A DNA stretch of 28,422 nt, taken from assembly GCA_910585205.1 (NCBI GenBank), contig CAJUCC010000041.1, forward strand, positions 1 through 28,422, given 5' to 3'. Positions within the stretch are counted from its first letter, which is position 1; every line of letters starts with the position of its first letter. The notes beneath the pieces are model-generated. The model did no database searches. It was given only the letters and a program-made list of their open reading frames with translations, and was not told the DNA's origin. The position numbers and the translations under genes were made by a program. This DNA comes from an uncultured Lachnospiraceae bacterium (lineage in GTDB: Bacteria; Bacillota; Clostridia; Lachnospirales; Lachnospiraceae). Positions 7,989 through 15,775 of the stretch are shown here, one piece after another.

Positions 7989-8300
7989 ATGAAGAAAAGA
8001 AAAAACAGCAGGGACCGCGGGTCCGGGGCTTCTGAACTCGTTTCCAGAAAAGAACAGCTTGTGGATTCCTTAAAGCTCCCAAAAGATTTGCTTTTGGGAG
8101 CTTCTATTGTCACGCTGACCGGAAACCGTGAAGCATGGATTGAAAATTATAAGGGGATTATTGAATACAGCGATACCTTTGTGCTCCTGCAGGGGAAAAC
8201 CTGTCAGATCTGTATTGCGGGAAAAGGGCTGTCCATCGATTATTATACGAATGAGGATATGAAGATCAGCGGATGTATCCAGTGTGTCAGATATGAATAA
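7989..8300 (+). CDS. yqfC: Sporulation protein YqfC (YabP/YqfC family)
   Basis: This 103-residue protein belongs to the YabP/YqfC family, small proteins made in the mother cell and needed for efficient sporulation. LPKDLLLGASIVTLTGN (about residues 30-47), ENYKGIIEY and a C-terminal YYTNEDMKISGCIQCVRYE match the family in order, and the length is typical (about 95-105). The gene lies directly ahead of yqfD, the usual pairing in Firmicutes. The start is 3 bases after the pdp stop. Its only nearby Shine-Dalgarno-like bases (GAGG, 7984-7987) are 1 base from the ATG, so initiation may depend on coupling to pdp translation. A perfect 13-bp inverted repeat lies in codons 29-39 and is listed separately. 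Confidence 0.92.
   Translation: MKKRKNSRDRGSGASELVSRKEQLVDSLKLPKDLLLGASIVTLTGNREAWIENYKGIIEYSDTFVLLQGKTCQICIAGKGLSIDYYTNEDMKISGCIQCVRYE
8073..8103. repeat. Perfect 13-bp inverted repeat inside yqfC
   Basis: AAGCTCCCAAAAG (8073-8085) and its exact reverse complement CTTTTGGGAGCTT (8091-8103) are separated by 5 bases. The resulting hairpin would resemble a terminator or attenuator stem, but only short T-containing sequence follows (CTATTG) and it lies within a coding region. The codons spell a normal family-conserved segment (KLPKDLLLGAS). Confidence 0.7.
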
Positions 8301-8312
8301 CAGGAGGCGGCA

Positions 8313-9554
8313 ATGGAAAAACTTTTTCATTTTCTGCGGGGGTATGTAAAGATCCGGGTATGGGGGTATTCCCCGGAACGTTTTATCAATCTGTGCGGCA
8401 ACCGGGACATCCTTTTATGGGATATTGCGCGGCACGGCGCATACTATACAATGTGTATCAGCATCAGAGGGTTCCGGCAGCTGAAACCCATTACCAAAAA
8501 GACTAAGACAAGGGTAGCCATTTTACAGCGATATGGCCTGCCCTTTTTTATTCCCCGGATGCGGAGACGGAGCATCTTTATTCTCGGCCTGCTCGGCTGC
8601 CTGCTGTTTCTGCACGGTATGTCCCATTTTATCTGGGCGATTGAGATTACGGGAAACCGGAGTGTGACAACGGACGTGCTGATGGACTTTCTGGAAGAAA
8701 ATCAGATTCGCTGCGGCAGCAAAAAGAAAGATCTGGACATCGAATCGCTGGAAAAGGCCATACGCAGAGAATTTGATGTGGTGACATGGACTTCCGCACG
8801 ACTGGACGGTTCGCGTCTGGTGATACAGATTAAGGAAAACACCCGGGGAACGCCGCAGGTCGAGGAGGCGGAACAGGAGGGGATGGATCTGATGGCCGAC
8901 AAGTCCGGCAAAATTGTCAGTATCATTACCCGAAGCGGCGTTCCCATGGTCAGGACAGAGGATGAAGTCGAAGCGGGCGAAATGCTTGTCAGCGGTGCGG
9001 TACCGGTCTACGGGGAGGATACGGCGGTCAAAGACTATATGTTCTGCCGCGCGGACGCGGATATTTATCTGGAATGCACATATCAGTTTGAAGAAAAACT
9101 TCCCATTGCCTACCAGTGTAAGTCTTATACTGGGAGGGAGGAAACCATTCCCTATCTTCGCATTGGCAGCCGGGAGATTCGGCTTTCACTGAAAAAAATC
9201 ACCTATGCCAAAAGCGACTGCGTGGTGAATGAGGACCGGTTGGAAGTTCTGAAAGATCTGTATTTTCCCGTTGCATTTGGAAATTACTGTTATCGGGAAT
9301 ATAATCTGACGGAAAAAAAGTACACGAAAGAACAGGCAAAAAGCATTTGTCAGGAAAAGCTGCAGCGGATTATGGAAACTTTAGAACAAAAAGGGGTACA
9401 AATTCTGCAAAAAGATGTTAAAATAGTAAAAGATTCCAGACACTATGTTATGCGGGCCGATTTTACGGTTGTGGAGAAAACGGGCATTCTTGTCAGCACA
9501 AAGACACAACGGCCGCAGGCAGCGGATGAGGAACAGGTGACAGAGGAGCAGTGA
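8313..9554 (+). CDS. yqfD: Sporulation protein YqfD
   Basis: The 413-residue protein matches YqfD, a mother-cell membrane protein of sporulation paired with YqfC. The N-terminal 80 residues hold the typical opening GYVKIRVWGYSPERFINLC and LRQLKP-like basic region (FRQLKPITKKTKTRV). A single membrane segment covers about residues 86-109 (SIFILGLLGCLLFLHGM). After it comes ITGNRSVTTDVLMDFLEENQI, a POTRA-like stretch as in FtsQ-type proteins, and then a long extracytoplasmic beta-rich domain. Length is normal (about 390-430). AGGAGG (8302-8307) is 5 bases ahead of the ATG, far stronger than the yqfC site, and the gap to yqfC is 12 bases. The two genes should be one transcript. Confidence 0.93.
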   Translation: MEKLFHFLRGYVKIRVWGYSPERFINLCGNRDILLWDIARHGAYYTMCISIRGFRQLKPITKKTKTRVAILQRYGLPFFIPRMRRRSIFILGLLGCLLFLHGMSHFIWAIEITGNRSVTTDVLMDFLEENQIRCGSKKKDLDIESLEKAIRREFDVVTWTSARLDGSRLVIQIKENTRGTPQVEEAEQEGMDLMADKSGKIVSIITRSGVPMVRTEDEVEAGEMLVSGAVPVYGEDTAVKDYMFCRADADIYLECTYQFEEKLPIAYQCKSYTGREETIPYLRIGSREIRLSLKKITYAKSDCVVNEDRLEVLKDLYFPVAFGNYCYREYNLTEKKYTKEQAKSICQEKLQRIMETLEQKGVQILQKDVKIVKDSRHYVMRADFTVVEKTGILVSTKTQRPQAADEEQVTEEQ

Positions 9555-9557
9555 ACA

Positions 9558-10625
9558 ATGGAGCAATTTACACTGAAAATAGCGGTTCCCGCGGAACATA
9601 TCCGAAATGTGTTCGGGGAATACGACAGTTATGTCAGAAAAATAGAGCGGGAACTGATGGTGACGATTGTGAACCGGGATGAAGGCATCAAAATAACCGG
9701 GGCACAGCAGCAGGTCAGACAGGCGGAACGTGTGCTGCACAATCTTCTGGATCTGTCCCTGCGGGGCAATCAGATACAGGAGCAGAATGTGAATTATACA
9801 CTGGAAATGAGTTACGAAAACAAAGAAGATGCCCTGGTGGAAATCGACAGTGACATGATCTGCCATACGGTAAACGGCAAACCGGTAAAACCGAAGACAC
9901 TGGGGCAGAAACAATATGTCGATGCCATCCGGGAGCATATGATAACATTCGGCCTCGGGCCTGCCGGAACGGGAAAGACATATCTGGCCATGGCGATGGC
10001 GATTACGGCTTTTAAAAATGATGAAGTGGGGCGCATCATACTGACGCGCCCGGCCATAGAAGCCGGGGAAAAACTGGGATTTCTGCCGGGTGATCTCCAG
10101 AGTAAGGTGGATCCGTATCTGCGTCCGCTTTACGACGCCCTGTATCAGATTATGGGGGCGGAAAGCTTTACGAAAAATGTGGAAAAAGGGCTGATCGAAG
10201 TGGCGCCGCTGGCGTATATGCGGGGACGCACGCTGGACAATGCCTATATTATACTGGACGAAGCACAGAATACGACGCCGGCGCAGATGAAAATGTTTCT
10301 GACGCGTATCGGATTCGGTTCCCGGGTCATCGTTACCGGAGACGCTTCTCAGAAAGATCTGGCGCCGGACATGCCGTCCGGCCTCGATGTGGCGCTGCGG
10401 GTGCTGCGCCGGGTGGAAGAGATTGCCTTCTGCGAACTGACAAGCCGGGATGTGGTGCGCCATCCGCTCGTACAAAAGATCGTAAAGGCTTATGAAGCCT
10501 ATGAGGAGAGCGGTAATGCCCGCAAAGCCGCCGCCGAAAAGAGCCGCAGGGCACCGGCGGGAAGGCAGGAAAACAACAGGAGAGAACGCAGGGGCGCAAG
10601 ACAGAGGGTTTCGGATAAATGGTAA
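9558..10625 (+). CDS. phoH: PhoH-family ATPase
   Basis: The 355-residue protein is a PhoH/YbeZ-type cytosolic ATPase, a family linked to RNA metabolism and ribosome maturation together with YbeY. The first 75 residues form the family's KH-like N-terminal domain. Walker A is GPAGTGKT at residues 134-141, and the Walker B region ILDEAQN has Asp234-Glu235. TGDASQKDL follows shortly after, as usual. The C-terminal tail after about residue 320 is basic and low in complexity (RKAAAEKSRRAPAGRQ...), which is common and may bind RNA; this is inference. AGAGGAG (9542-9548) precedes the ATG by 9 bases. It starts 3 bases after yqfD, and its stop overlaps the next ATG by 7 bases. The order yqfC-yqfD-phoH-(membrane)-ybeY is the conserved Firmicutes cluster. 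Confidence 0.95.
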   Translation: MEQFTLKIAVPAEHIRNVFGEYDSYVRKIERELMVTIVNRDEGIKITGAQQQVRQAERVLHNLLDLSLRGNQIQEQNVNYTLEMSYENKEDALVEIDSDMICHTVNGKPVKPKTLGQKQYVDAIREHMITFGLGPAGTGKTYLAMAMAITAFKNDEVGRIILTRPAIEAGEKLGFLPGDLQSKVDPYLRPLYDALYQIMGAESFTKNVEKGLIEVAPLAYMRGRTLDNAYIILDEAQNTTPAQMKMFLTRIGFGSRVIVTGDASQKDLAPDMPSGLDVALRVLRRVEEIAFCELTSRDVVRHPLVQKIVKAYEAYEESGNARKAAAEKSRRAPAGRQENNRRERRGARQRVSDKW

Positions 10626-12052
10626 AGACGCTGAAAAAAATCATACCGCCGGCCCTGCTTGTACCGGTTCCGTGCCTGCTGCTGGTCTGGGCCGGTTATT
10701 ATTACCAAAAACCTGTCGGTGAACAGCTTCGCAACGGCGTGATGTTTGGCATCGGCATATTGAGCCTTTGGTTTTCCTGGCTTTACTGTGCACAGGATTC
10801 GTCGCTGGAGCGCGACAATGACCGGCATATGATGCGGTTTGCCCTGTTTTTTGCCGGTGGTATGGGGCTTGTCTGCGCACTGCCGCTGTTTCCGATACAG
10901 GCGTGGCCGCTGCTGGCATTTGCCGTTGCGCTCGCCCTGTTCAGCAATGTCTTTCTGGGGCTGTTCGCCTATGGGCTGCTTGTGATGTCCGCGGTATTTC
11001 TGACGGGCAGCTCGATAAACATATTTTTTCTCTATTTTTTATGCGGCAGTGCGGCGATTTTACTGTTTCGGAATATGGAGCGGTCGTTTCGGCCCGGTGT
11101 GCCGCTACTGACGACGCTGTTGTATTATATGACGGCCGAAACGGCATGTATCATACTGTTTATGCCGCAGCCGCTGTCGTGGGAACTGTTTGTGCTGCCC
11201 GTGATGAATCTCTTTCTGACGGGGCTTTTGCTGCTTCTTTTGCTGCAGTATTTCGGTTATACACTGAAAAAGGCCGGGCTGTGGGAGCGCGCCGCAGGCA
11301 CGGATGCCCAAGCCGGACAGGCCGTGAAAGCGGAACAGCCGCCGGAGACGCTGCCCGAACCGGAACCGGATCCGGTGGCAGAGCTGATGGCGGAGATGGA
11401 GCTGCGCCAGAAGATGGCGGCGCAGGAAGAGGAAACTACATACGAAACACCGCCGGCGCCGCGGGAGACGCAGGTAACGGAAGATGTCACCGTACGGGAA
11501 CTTTTTATATATCATAACCATCCGGTGAGAAGGAGAAATTGTAATATGAGTTTTTATATTGAAAATGATACGGAGACTGAATTTCTGTTTTCGCTGGAAG
11601 AGATTGTGGAGCGGATCGTGGAAGAAATTCTCACAAGCGAAGCCTGTCCGTATGAAACCCATGTAAATATTCTGCTGACGGATAATGAGGGGATCCGCCG
11701 GTATAACCGGGAGTACCGGGAGATCGACAGGCCGACGGATGTGCTGTCTTTTCCCAACATTGCCTTTACACAGCCGGCGGATTTTTCCGCTGCGGAGCAG
11801 GACCGGATTTCCTGCTTTGACCCGGAAAGCGGCGCGCTGATGCTTGGCGACATCATTGTTTCGGTCGATAAGATCAAGGAGCAGGCCGATGCATACGGGC
11901 ATTCCCAGAAACGGGAATTCGCTTTCCTTGTGGCGCATAGTATGCTACACTTATGTGGATATGACCATATGGAGCCGGATGAATCTGCCGTAATGAAAAA
12001 GAAGCAGATCACCGCACTGCAGAACATAGGGATTACACGGGACTTTAAATAA
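10619..12052 (+). CDS. ybeY: Polytopic membrane domain fused in frame to endoribonuclease YbeY
   Basis: One uninterrupted 477-codon frame joins two parts. Residues 1-215 are strongly hydrophobic with about six or seven membrane segments (near 8-28, 39-57, 72-92, 97-128, 132-150, 161-182 and 189-213). Residues 220-309 form a polar, Glu/Pro/Ala-rich linker. Residues 310-477 are a complete 168-residue YbeY, the zinc endoribonuclease of 16S rRNA 3'-end maturation and ribosome quality control. YbeY has EYREIDRPTDVLSFP, GDIIVS and the metal triad HSMLHLCGYDH (His440, His444, His450 of the fusion). The YbeY part has its own Met310 at 11546 with AGGAGAAA at 11531-11538, so free YbeY is probably made as well. 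By position, the membrane part corresponds to YqfF/PgpH, whose gene often lies between phoH and ybeY, but no HD phosphohydrolase motif is present. It may be a reduced relative; this is inference. The start overlaps the phoH stop. Confidence 0.88.
   Translation: MVKTLKKIIPPALLVPVPCLLLVWAGYYYQKPVGEQLRNGVMFGIGILSLWFSWLYCAQDSSLERDNDRHMMRFALFFAGGMGLVCALPLFPIQAWPLLAFAVALALFSNVFLGLFAYGLLVMSAVFLTGSSINIFFLYFLCGSAAILLFRNMERSFRPGVPLLTTLLYYMTAETACIILFMPQPLSWELFVLPVMNLFLTGLLLLLLLQYFGYTLKKAGLWERAAGTDAQAGQAVKAEQPPETLPEPEPDPVAELMAEMELRQKMAAQEEETTYETPPAPRETQVTEDVTVRELFIYHNHPVRRRNCNMSFYIENDTETEFLFSLEEIVERIVEEILTSEACPYETHVNILLTDNEGIRRYNREYREIDRPTDVLSFPNIAFTQPADFSAAEQDRISCFDPESGALMLGDIIVSVDKIKEQADAYGHSQKREFAFLVAHSMLHLCGYDHMEPDESAVMKKKQITALQNIGITRDFK
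11531..11548 (+). promoter_or_regulatory. Internal ribosome site and start codon for free YbeY
   Basis: AGGAGAAA at 11531-11538 lies 7 bases ahead of an in-frame ATG at 11546, which is exactly where the YbeY homology (MSFYIEND) begins. The codons covering this site translate as a short basic stretch (PVRRRNCN) with no obvious protein role. This suggests the site is retained from a time when ybeY was a separate gene, and still permits independent initiation. Confidence 0.65.
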
Positions 12053-12081
12053 AACAAATGACGACGGGATAAGGGACTGAT

Positions 12082-13734
12082 ATGGGAAAACGGAGAAATG
12101 GCGGAAAAGGGGGAAATCTGATCGTACAGGGCGGTATGATGGCGGTTACGGCTCTGCTTGTGAACGCCTGCATGGTGTTTCGGCAGATTCCGCTGACCGG
12201 TGTCTGGGGAGACGAGGGCAACGGCATTTTCGCCGCCGCGTACGGGGTGTATACTGCGGTGTGGCTGCTTTCCGCATACGGACTGCCGGCCGCCATATCG
12301 GGCCTTTTGAAATCCCGAATAAAAAAAGGCGATTATCGAAGCGCGGGGACGATTATGCAGACCGCTTTTTTGTATGCATGCATCACCGGCATCGGAATGG
12401 GAGCGGCGCTGTTTTTCGGGAGCGTGTATGTGACACAGCGGATTCTGGCGGAACCGCTGGCTGCGCTGCCATTACAGATTTTGTCGCTGGCCGTTATCTT
12501 TTCCGCGTGGAACGGCCTGCTGCGGGGATATTTTTTCGGAAACGGAGCGGGATTCCCGGTTATGATTTCCATGATTACAGAGCAGATCGTCACACTGGTT
12601 TCCGCTTTTTTTCTCGTGCCGCTCGGGCAGCAGCGCGGAGAACTGGTTGGCAGTCTGCTGCAGAATGAACTGTTTTCCCGGTCGTTTGCCGTTATGGGAT
12701 TTACAGCCGGTATACTGGCCGGTACGGCGGCGGCTTTTTTGTTTCTGCTGCCTGTCTATCTGTTATCGCATTCGTATTACAGAAAAAAGAATAAAAAGCA
12801 GGCCGGGCGGAAAAAGGAGCCGATTCTGTTTTCCGTCTCTGCCTTTTTTGCCGCTCTGTTTCCGTTGATTCTCTATGGGGTATTGGAACAGGGGTATCTG
12901 CTGATCCAGCAGATCTGTTTCCGCCTGTTGATGCGGGACAGTCTGGGCGATTCCGTAATCTCTGCGCAGTGGGGGATGTACAGCGGAAAATATAAGGTGT
13001 TTACGATGATTCCCGTTCTTTTGGCCGTGGTTATGGGGATGACACTGCGGGAGAGGGTGCATATGCTGCACCGCAGAAACGATCATGCCCGGATACGGGA
13101 GCTGACGCAGAACGCCCTGAAGGCCGCTATGCTGATTGTGATTCCGCTGGCTGTCATGATCGGCACGCTGGCGGTTCCCCTGCTGGAAACCGCGTTTCCG
13201 AAACAGGACGGGGATGCGGCGGCGCTGCTTTTAACCGGATTTGTGACGGCGGTCTTTTTTTCCGCAGCCTGTCTTTTCGCCGAAGCGCTGCGGGGAATGA
13301 ACAAGGCCGTTACTTTGCTGGCCTGCGGGCTTGCCGCCCTGGCGCTGCACGGCGGGGCGCTCTATGTGATGCTGGAGCTGCTGCACCTTGATATTTTTGG
13401 CGTTGTCTATGCAGATATTTTGTACGCGTTTTGTCTGCTCGCCCTTCTCGGCGCTGCCGCGCGCAAGCAATGCGGATTCCGCTATGGCCTGCTGCGCAGC
13501 ATGGCCGCGCCGCTGTTTGCGGGCGCCGTCATGGGAGGCCTGCTGTTTCTGCTCGCCGGTGCGCTGACCGGTGTTATGCCTGCCTGGGTTTTACTGCTGC
13601 TTTTGACGGTTGCCGGGTTTTTGCTCTATGCGGTTCTTTTATTCCTGCTGCGCGGTGTGACCGAACGGGAGCTGCGCCTTACCCCCGGCGGCCGGCTGCT
13701 CGGTGTGATCGGCAGGGCTATGGGCCGGCTGTAA
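12082..13734 (+). CDS. Polysaccharide/lipid flippase of the SpoVB-MurJ type (MOP superfamily)
   Basis: The 550-residue protein has about 14 hydrophobic segments spread over its length and a polar loop with many Lys/Arg near residues 232-250. The N-terminus GNLIVQGGMMAVTALLVNACMVFRQIPLT...GDEGNGIFAAAYGVY matches the start of oligosaccharide flippases such as SpoVB, YtgP and YkvU. LPAAISGLLKSRIKKGDY at about 68-85 also fits. Such proteins move lipid-linked precursors across the cytoplasmic membrane for cell wall, spore cortex or polysaccharide synthesis. The neighbouring sporulation genes make a SpoVB-like role plausible, but the sequence does not decide between SpoVB and vegetative relatives. 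It starts 29 bases after the ybeY stop with AAGGG as a modest ribosome site. Confidence 0.85.
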   Translation: MGKRRNGGKGGNLIVQGGMMAVTALLVNACMVFRQIPLTGVWGDEGNGIFAAAYGVYTAVWLLSAYGLPAAISGLLKSRIKKGDYRSAGTIMQTAFLYACITGIGMGAALFFGSVYVTQRILAEPLAALPLQILSLAVIFSAWNGLLRGYFFGNGAGFPVMISMITEQIVTLVSAFFLVPLGQQRGELVGSLLQNELFSRSFAVMGFTAGILAGTAAAFLFLLPVYLLSHSYYRKKNKKQAGRKKEPILFSVSAFFAALFPLILYGVLEQGYLLIQQICFRLLMRDSLGDSVISAQWGMYSGKYKVFTMIPVLLAVVMGMTLRERVHMLHRRNDHARIRELTQNALKAAMLIVIPLAVMIGTLAVPLLETAFPKQDGDAAALLLTGFVTAVFFSAACLFAEALRGMNKAVTLLACGLAALALHGGALYVMLELLHLDIFGVVYADILYAFCLLALLGAAARKQCGFRYGLLRSMAAPLFAGAVMGGLLFLLAGALTGVMPAWVLLLLLTVAGFLLYAVLLFLLRGVTERELRLTPGGRLLGVIGRAMGRL

Positions 13735-13751
13735 CCGCATCGGCGCCTGTG

Positions 13752-13781
13752 TGAATAAAATTTCATTTTAAGCTGATACTA
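13752..13781 (+). promoter_or_regulatory. Possible sigma-G (forespore) promoter ahead of the BofC-like gene
   Basis: TGAATA (13752-13757), 17 bases, then GATACTA (13775-13781). This agrees with the Bacillus sigma-G pattern (TGAATA, 17-18 bases, CATACTA) except for the first base of the -10 box. The start point would be near 13787-13788, at the first bases of the AAAAGGAG ribosome site (13786-13793). That gives a very short leader, a weak point of this call. A sigma-A -10 (TATGAT, 13780-13785) is also visible but has no matching -35. Confidence 0.35.
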
Positions 13782-13799
13782 TGATAAAAGGAGTATGTC

Positions 13800-14450
13800 A
13801 TGAAATTTATCGGTAGAATCAGCTTATTTTGTATCGCAGGACTTTTGCTGTTTGCGGCGGGCGCTTATATCAATTCCGTATATCTGAAATGGTTTTATCC
13901 GAACCGGGAGGAGAACCGGGAGTTCCGGCCATATACGGTACAGATCCCGCAGGAAGGAGAAGGAGAGGCCGAGAGCCTTCCCGCAGGCAGCGGCCCGGGG
14001 GATGTGATTACCTGTGACACCGTTTTTGCCGTGGAAGAGTACGACAGAAATACGGATTCGACGGCTTCCCATGAAGAAGCGATACCGGGAAAATATATCG
14101 GAATGAACCGCGACAGCTTTGTGGATGCCATGTCGGCCTATGAGCTTTCGCCGCCGCTTGAGGAACAGCAGCGGGGCCTGATTTCGGTGGAGGTGCTCTC
14201 TTTTTCCGGGGAACGGGTGCGTATCCGGAAAAACTATCAGGTAATCGAGGAACCGTCCGAAGAATTGTTTTATCTGGTCGCGGAAAACCATTATATTACC
14301 GTATACCGGGAAGATATGTGCAGTGTGTTCCTCTATACGGATATTCGGGTGGAGAATCTTCCGGAAGAGTTACAGGAAGAGATCATACAGCGAAAATTAA
14401 TCAGCGGTGAGAGCACCCTGTATCATTTTCTGGAATCCTATTCCAGTTGA
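13800..14450 (+). CDS. Membrane-anchored protein with a BofC-like C-terminal domain
   Basis: The 216-residue protein has one N-terminal membrane segment (about residues 6-25) that can anchor it with the rest outside the cytoplasm. A polar, probably disordered region (35-70) follows. The last 60 residues (about 155-216) read FYLVAENHYITVYRED, then short beta strands, and end in LISGESTLYHFLESYSS. This resembles the C-terminal domain of BofC, the forespore protein that delays SpoIVB-dependent activation of sigma-K, which ends in a similar LE-x-Y-x-S motif. The resemblance is by eye and the N-terminal half does not resemble Bacillus BofC. It has a possible sigma-G promoter and a good ribosome site. 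It could alternatively be an unrelated membrane protein with a similar fold. Confidence 0.6.
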   Translation: MKFIGRISLFCIAGLLLFAAGAYINSVYLKWFYPNREENREFRPYTVQIPQEGEGEAESLPAGSGPGDVITCDTVFAVEEYDRNTDSTASHEEAIPGKYIGMNRDSFVDAMSAYELSPPLEEQQRGLISVEVLSFSGERVRIRKNYQVIEEPSEELFYLVAENHYITVYREDMCSVFLYTDIRVENLPEELQEEIIQRKLISGESTLYHFLESYSS

Positions 14451-14467
14451 ATGGGAAGGAGAACAAT

Positions 14468-15775
14468 ATGAAGATCGGTATTATCGGCGGCGGCGCATCG
14501 GGTATGGCCGCCGCAATTGCGGCCGCGGACTGTGGCGCGGATGTCACAATACTCGAACAAAATGACCGGATCGGCAAAAAGATTCTGGCGACGGGAAACG
14601 GAAAGTGTAATCTCTCCAATCTGGATATGTCAGAGCAGTATTATCACAGCGACAATCCCGAGCGCATTTTACCGATTCTGGAACAGGTTACACCGGAGGA
14701 TACGCTGGCTTTTTTTCACGATCTGGGGCTGATGACGAAAGAAAAAAACGGCTCCTGTTATCCCTTATGCGAACAGGCGGCGGCGGTGCTGGATGTGCTG
14801 CGGTTTGCGCTGGAGCGGCGGGGCGTCAGTGTGGAAACCGGATGCCGCGTGAACGGGGCGGAAAAGAAAAACGGGCGGTTTCTGGTACATATCGGGAGAC
14901 GGGAGAGCCACAGACAAGAGGTCTTTGACAGGATCATCCTCGCCTGCGGCAGCCGCGCAGGCCTGAAAAACGATACGGAAGAAAACGGGACGGCGCTGGC
15001 CGGCCTTTTTTCTCTGAAACGGATTCCCTTTACGCCTGCGCTGGTGCAGCTTCGCTGCCGGGAAAGCTGTTTCCGGGCGCTGGCCGGCGTGCGCTGCCAG
15101 GCGGAAGTGACACTGCGGGCAGGCGGCCACGCCTACCGGGAATACGGCGAGCTGCAGTTGACGGAGTACGGTATTTCCGGTATTCCGGTGTTCCAGCTCA
15201 GCAGGCACGCGGCAAAGGAGTTGAAACGAAGGAAAACCCTGCCGGTCATGATCGATTTTCTGCCGCAGATCAGCCGGGCAGAGTGGGAAACGGCATTACA
15301 AGACAGAATCGGCAAAATGGCCGGTGCAGCGGCGGAGCAGTTTTTTACCGGCACGGTACATAAGAAGATCGCAGGGGTGGTGTTAAAGGAGAGCGGCATA
15401 TCCCCGGCGGCGCCGGTAACGGGAATGGCGGACCGCAGACTGTTTGATGCGGGAATGCGGCTGAAATGTTTTCCCGTTACGGTGACGGGAACCAATCCCT
15501 TTGCACAGGCACAGGTCTGCGCCGGCGGTGTGGCGCTGACCGAGATAACTGACAGGATGGAGGCAAAGCGGGTGTCTGGGCTTTACGTTACGGGTGAACT
15601 GCTCGACGCGGACGGCAGATGCGGCGGCTATAACCTGCAGTGGGCGTGGGCTACGGGTATCATCGCAGGGCGGGCCGCCGCGGAGGGAGCCGGCAGGCGC
15701 CTGCGCGGAAACATAACAGGAGGAAAGTATGATACGAATACAGCAGCTACGGATACGGACAGAGCATACCCGTGA
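14468..15775 (+). CDS. NAD(P)/FAD-dependent oxidoreductase, HI0933/BaiN-like flavoprotein
   Basis: The protein is a flavoprotein of the HI0933 family, cytosolic FAD proteins that include BaiN-type bile-acid reductases; most members have no known substrate. The FAD-binding start is IGIIGGGASGMAAAIAAADCG, followed by RIGKKILATGNGKCNLSN at about residues 33-50. The family C-terminal signature GRCGGYNLQWAWATG lies near the end. I place the start at ATG 14468 (435 aa) because AAGGAGA (14456-14462) is 5 bases ahead. A TTG at 14447 is in frame but has no site and overlaps the previous gene's stop. The last 25 or so residues after the signature helix (ending DTDRAYP) look like an added tail, because this end overlaps the next gene by 47 bases. 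Confidence 0.9.
   Translation: MKIGIIGGGASGMAAAIAAADCGADVTILEQNDRIGKKILATGNGKCNLSNLDMSEQYYHSDNPERILPILEQVTPEDTLAFFHDLGLMTKEKNGSCYPLCEQAAAVLDVLRFALERRGVSVETGCRVNGAEKKNGRFLVHIGRRESHRQEVFDRIILACGSRAGLKNDTEENGTALAGLFSLKRIPFTPALVQLRCRESCFRALAGVRCQAEVTLRAGGHAYREYGELQLTEYGISGIPVFQLSRHAAKELKRRKTLPVMIDFLPQISRAEWETALQDRIGKMAGAAAEQFFTGTVHKKIAGVVLKESGISPAAPVTGMADRRLFDAGMRLKCFPVTVTGTNPFAQAQVCAGGVALTEITDRMEAKRVSGLYVTGELLDADGRCGGYNLQWAWATGIIAGRAAAEGAGRRLRGNITGGKYDTNTAATDTDRAYP

Noticed and set aside
14447..14467. Upstream TTG start for the BaiN-like flavoprotein
   Set aside because: The TTG has no ribosome site and overlaps the previous stop, while ATG 14468 has AAGGAGA at a proper distance and starts right at the FAD motif.
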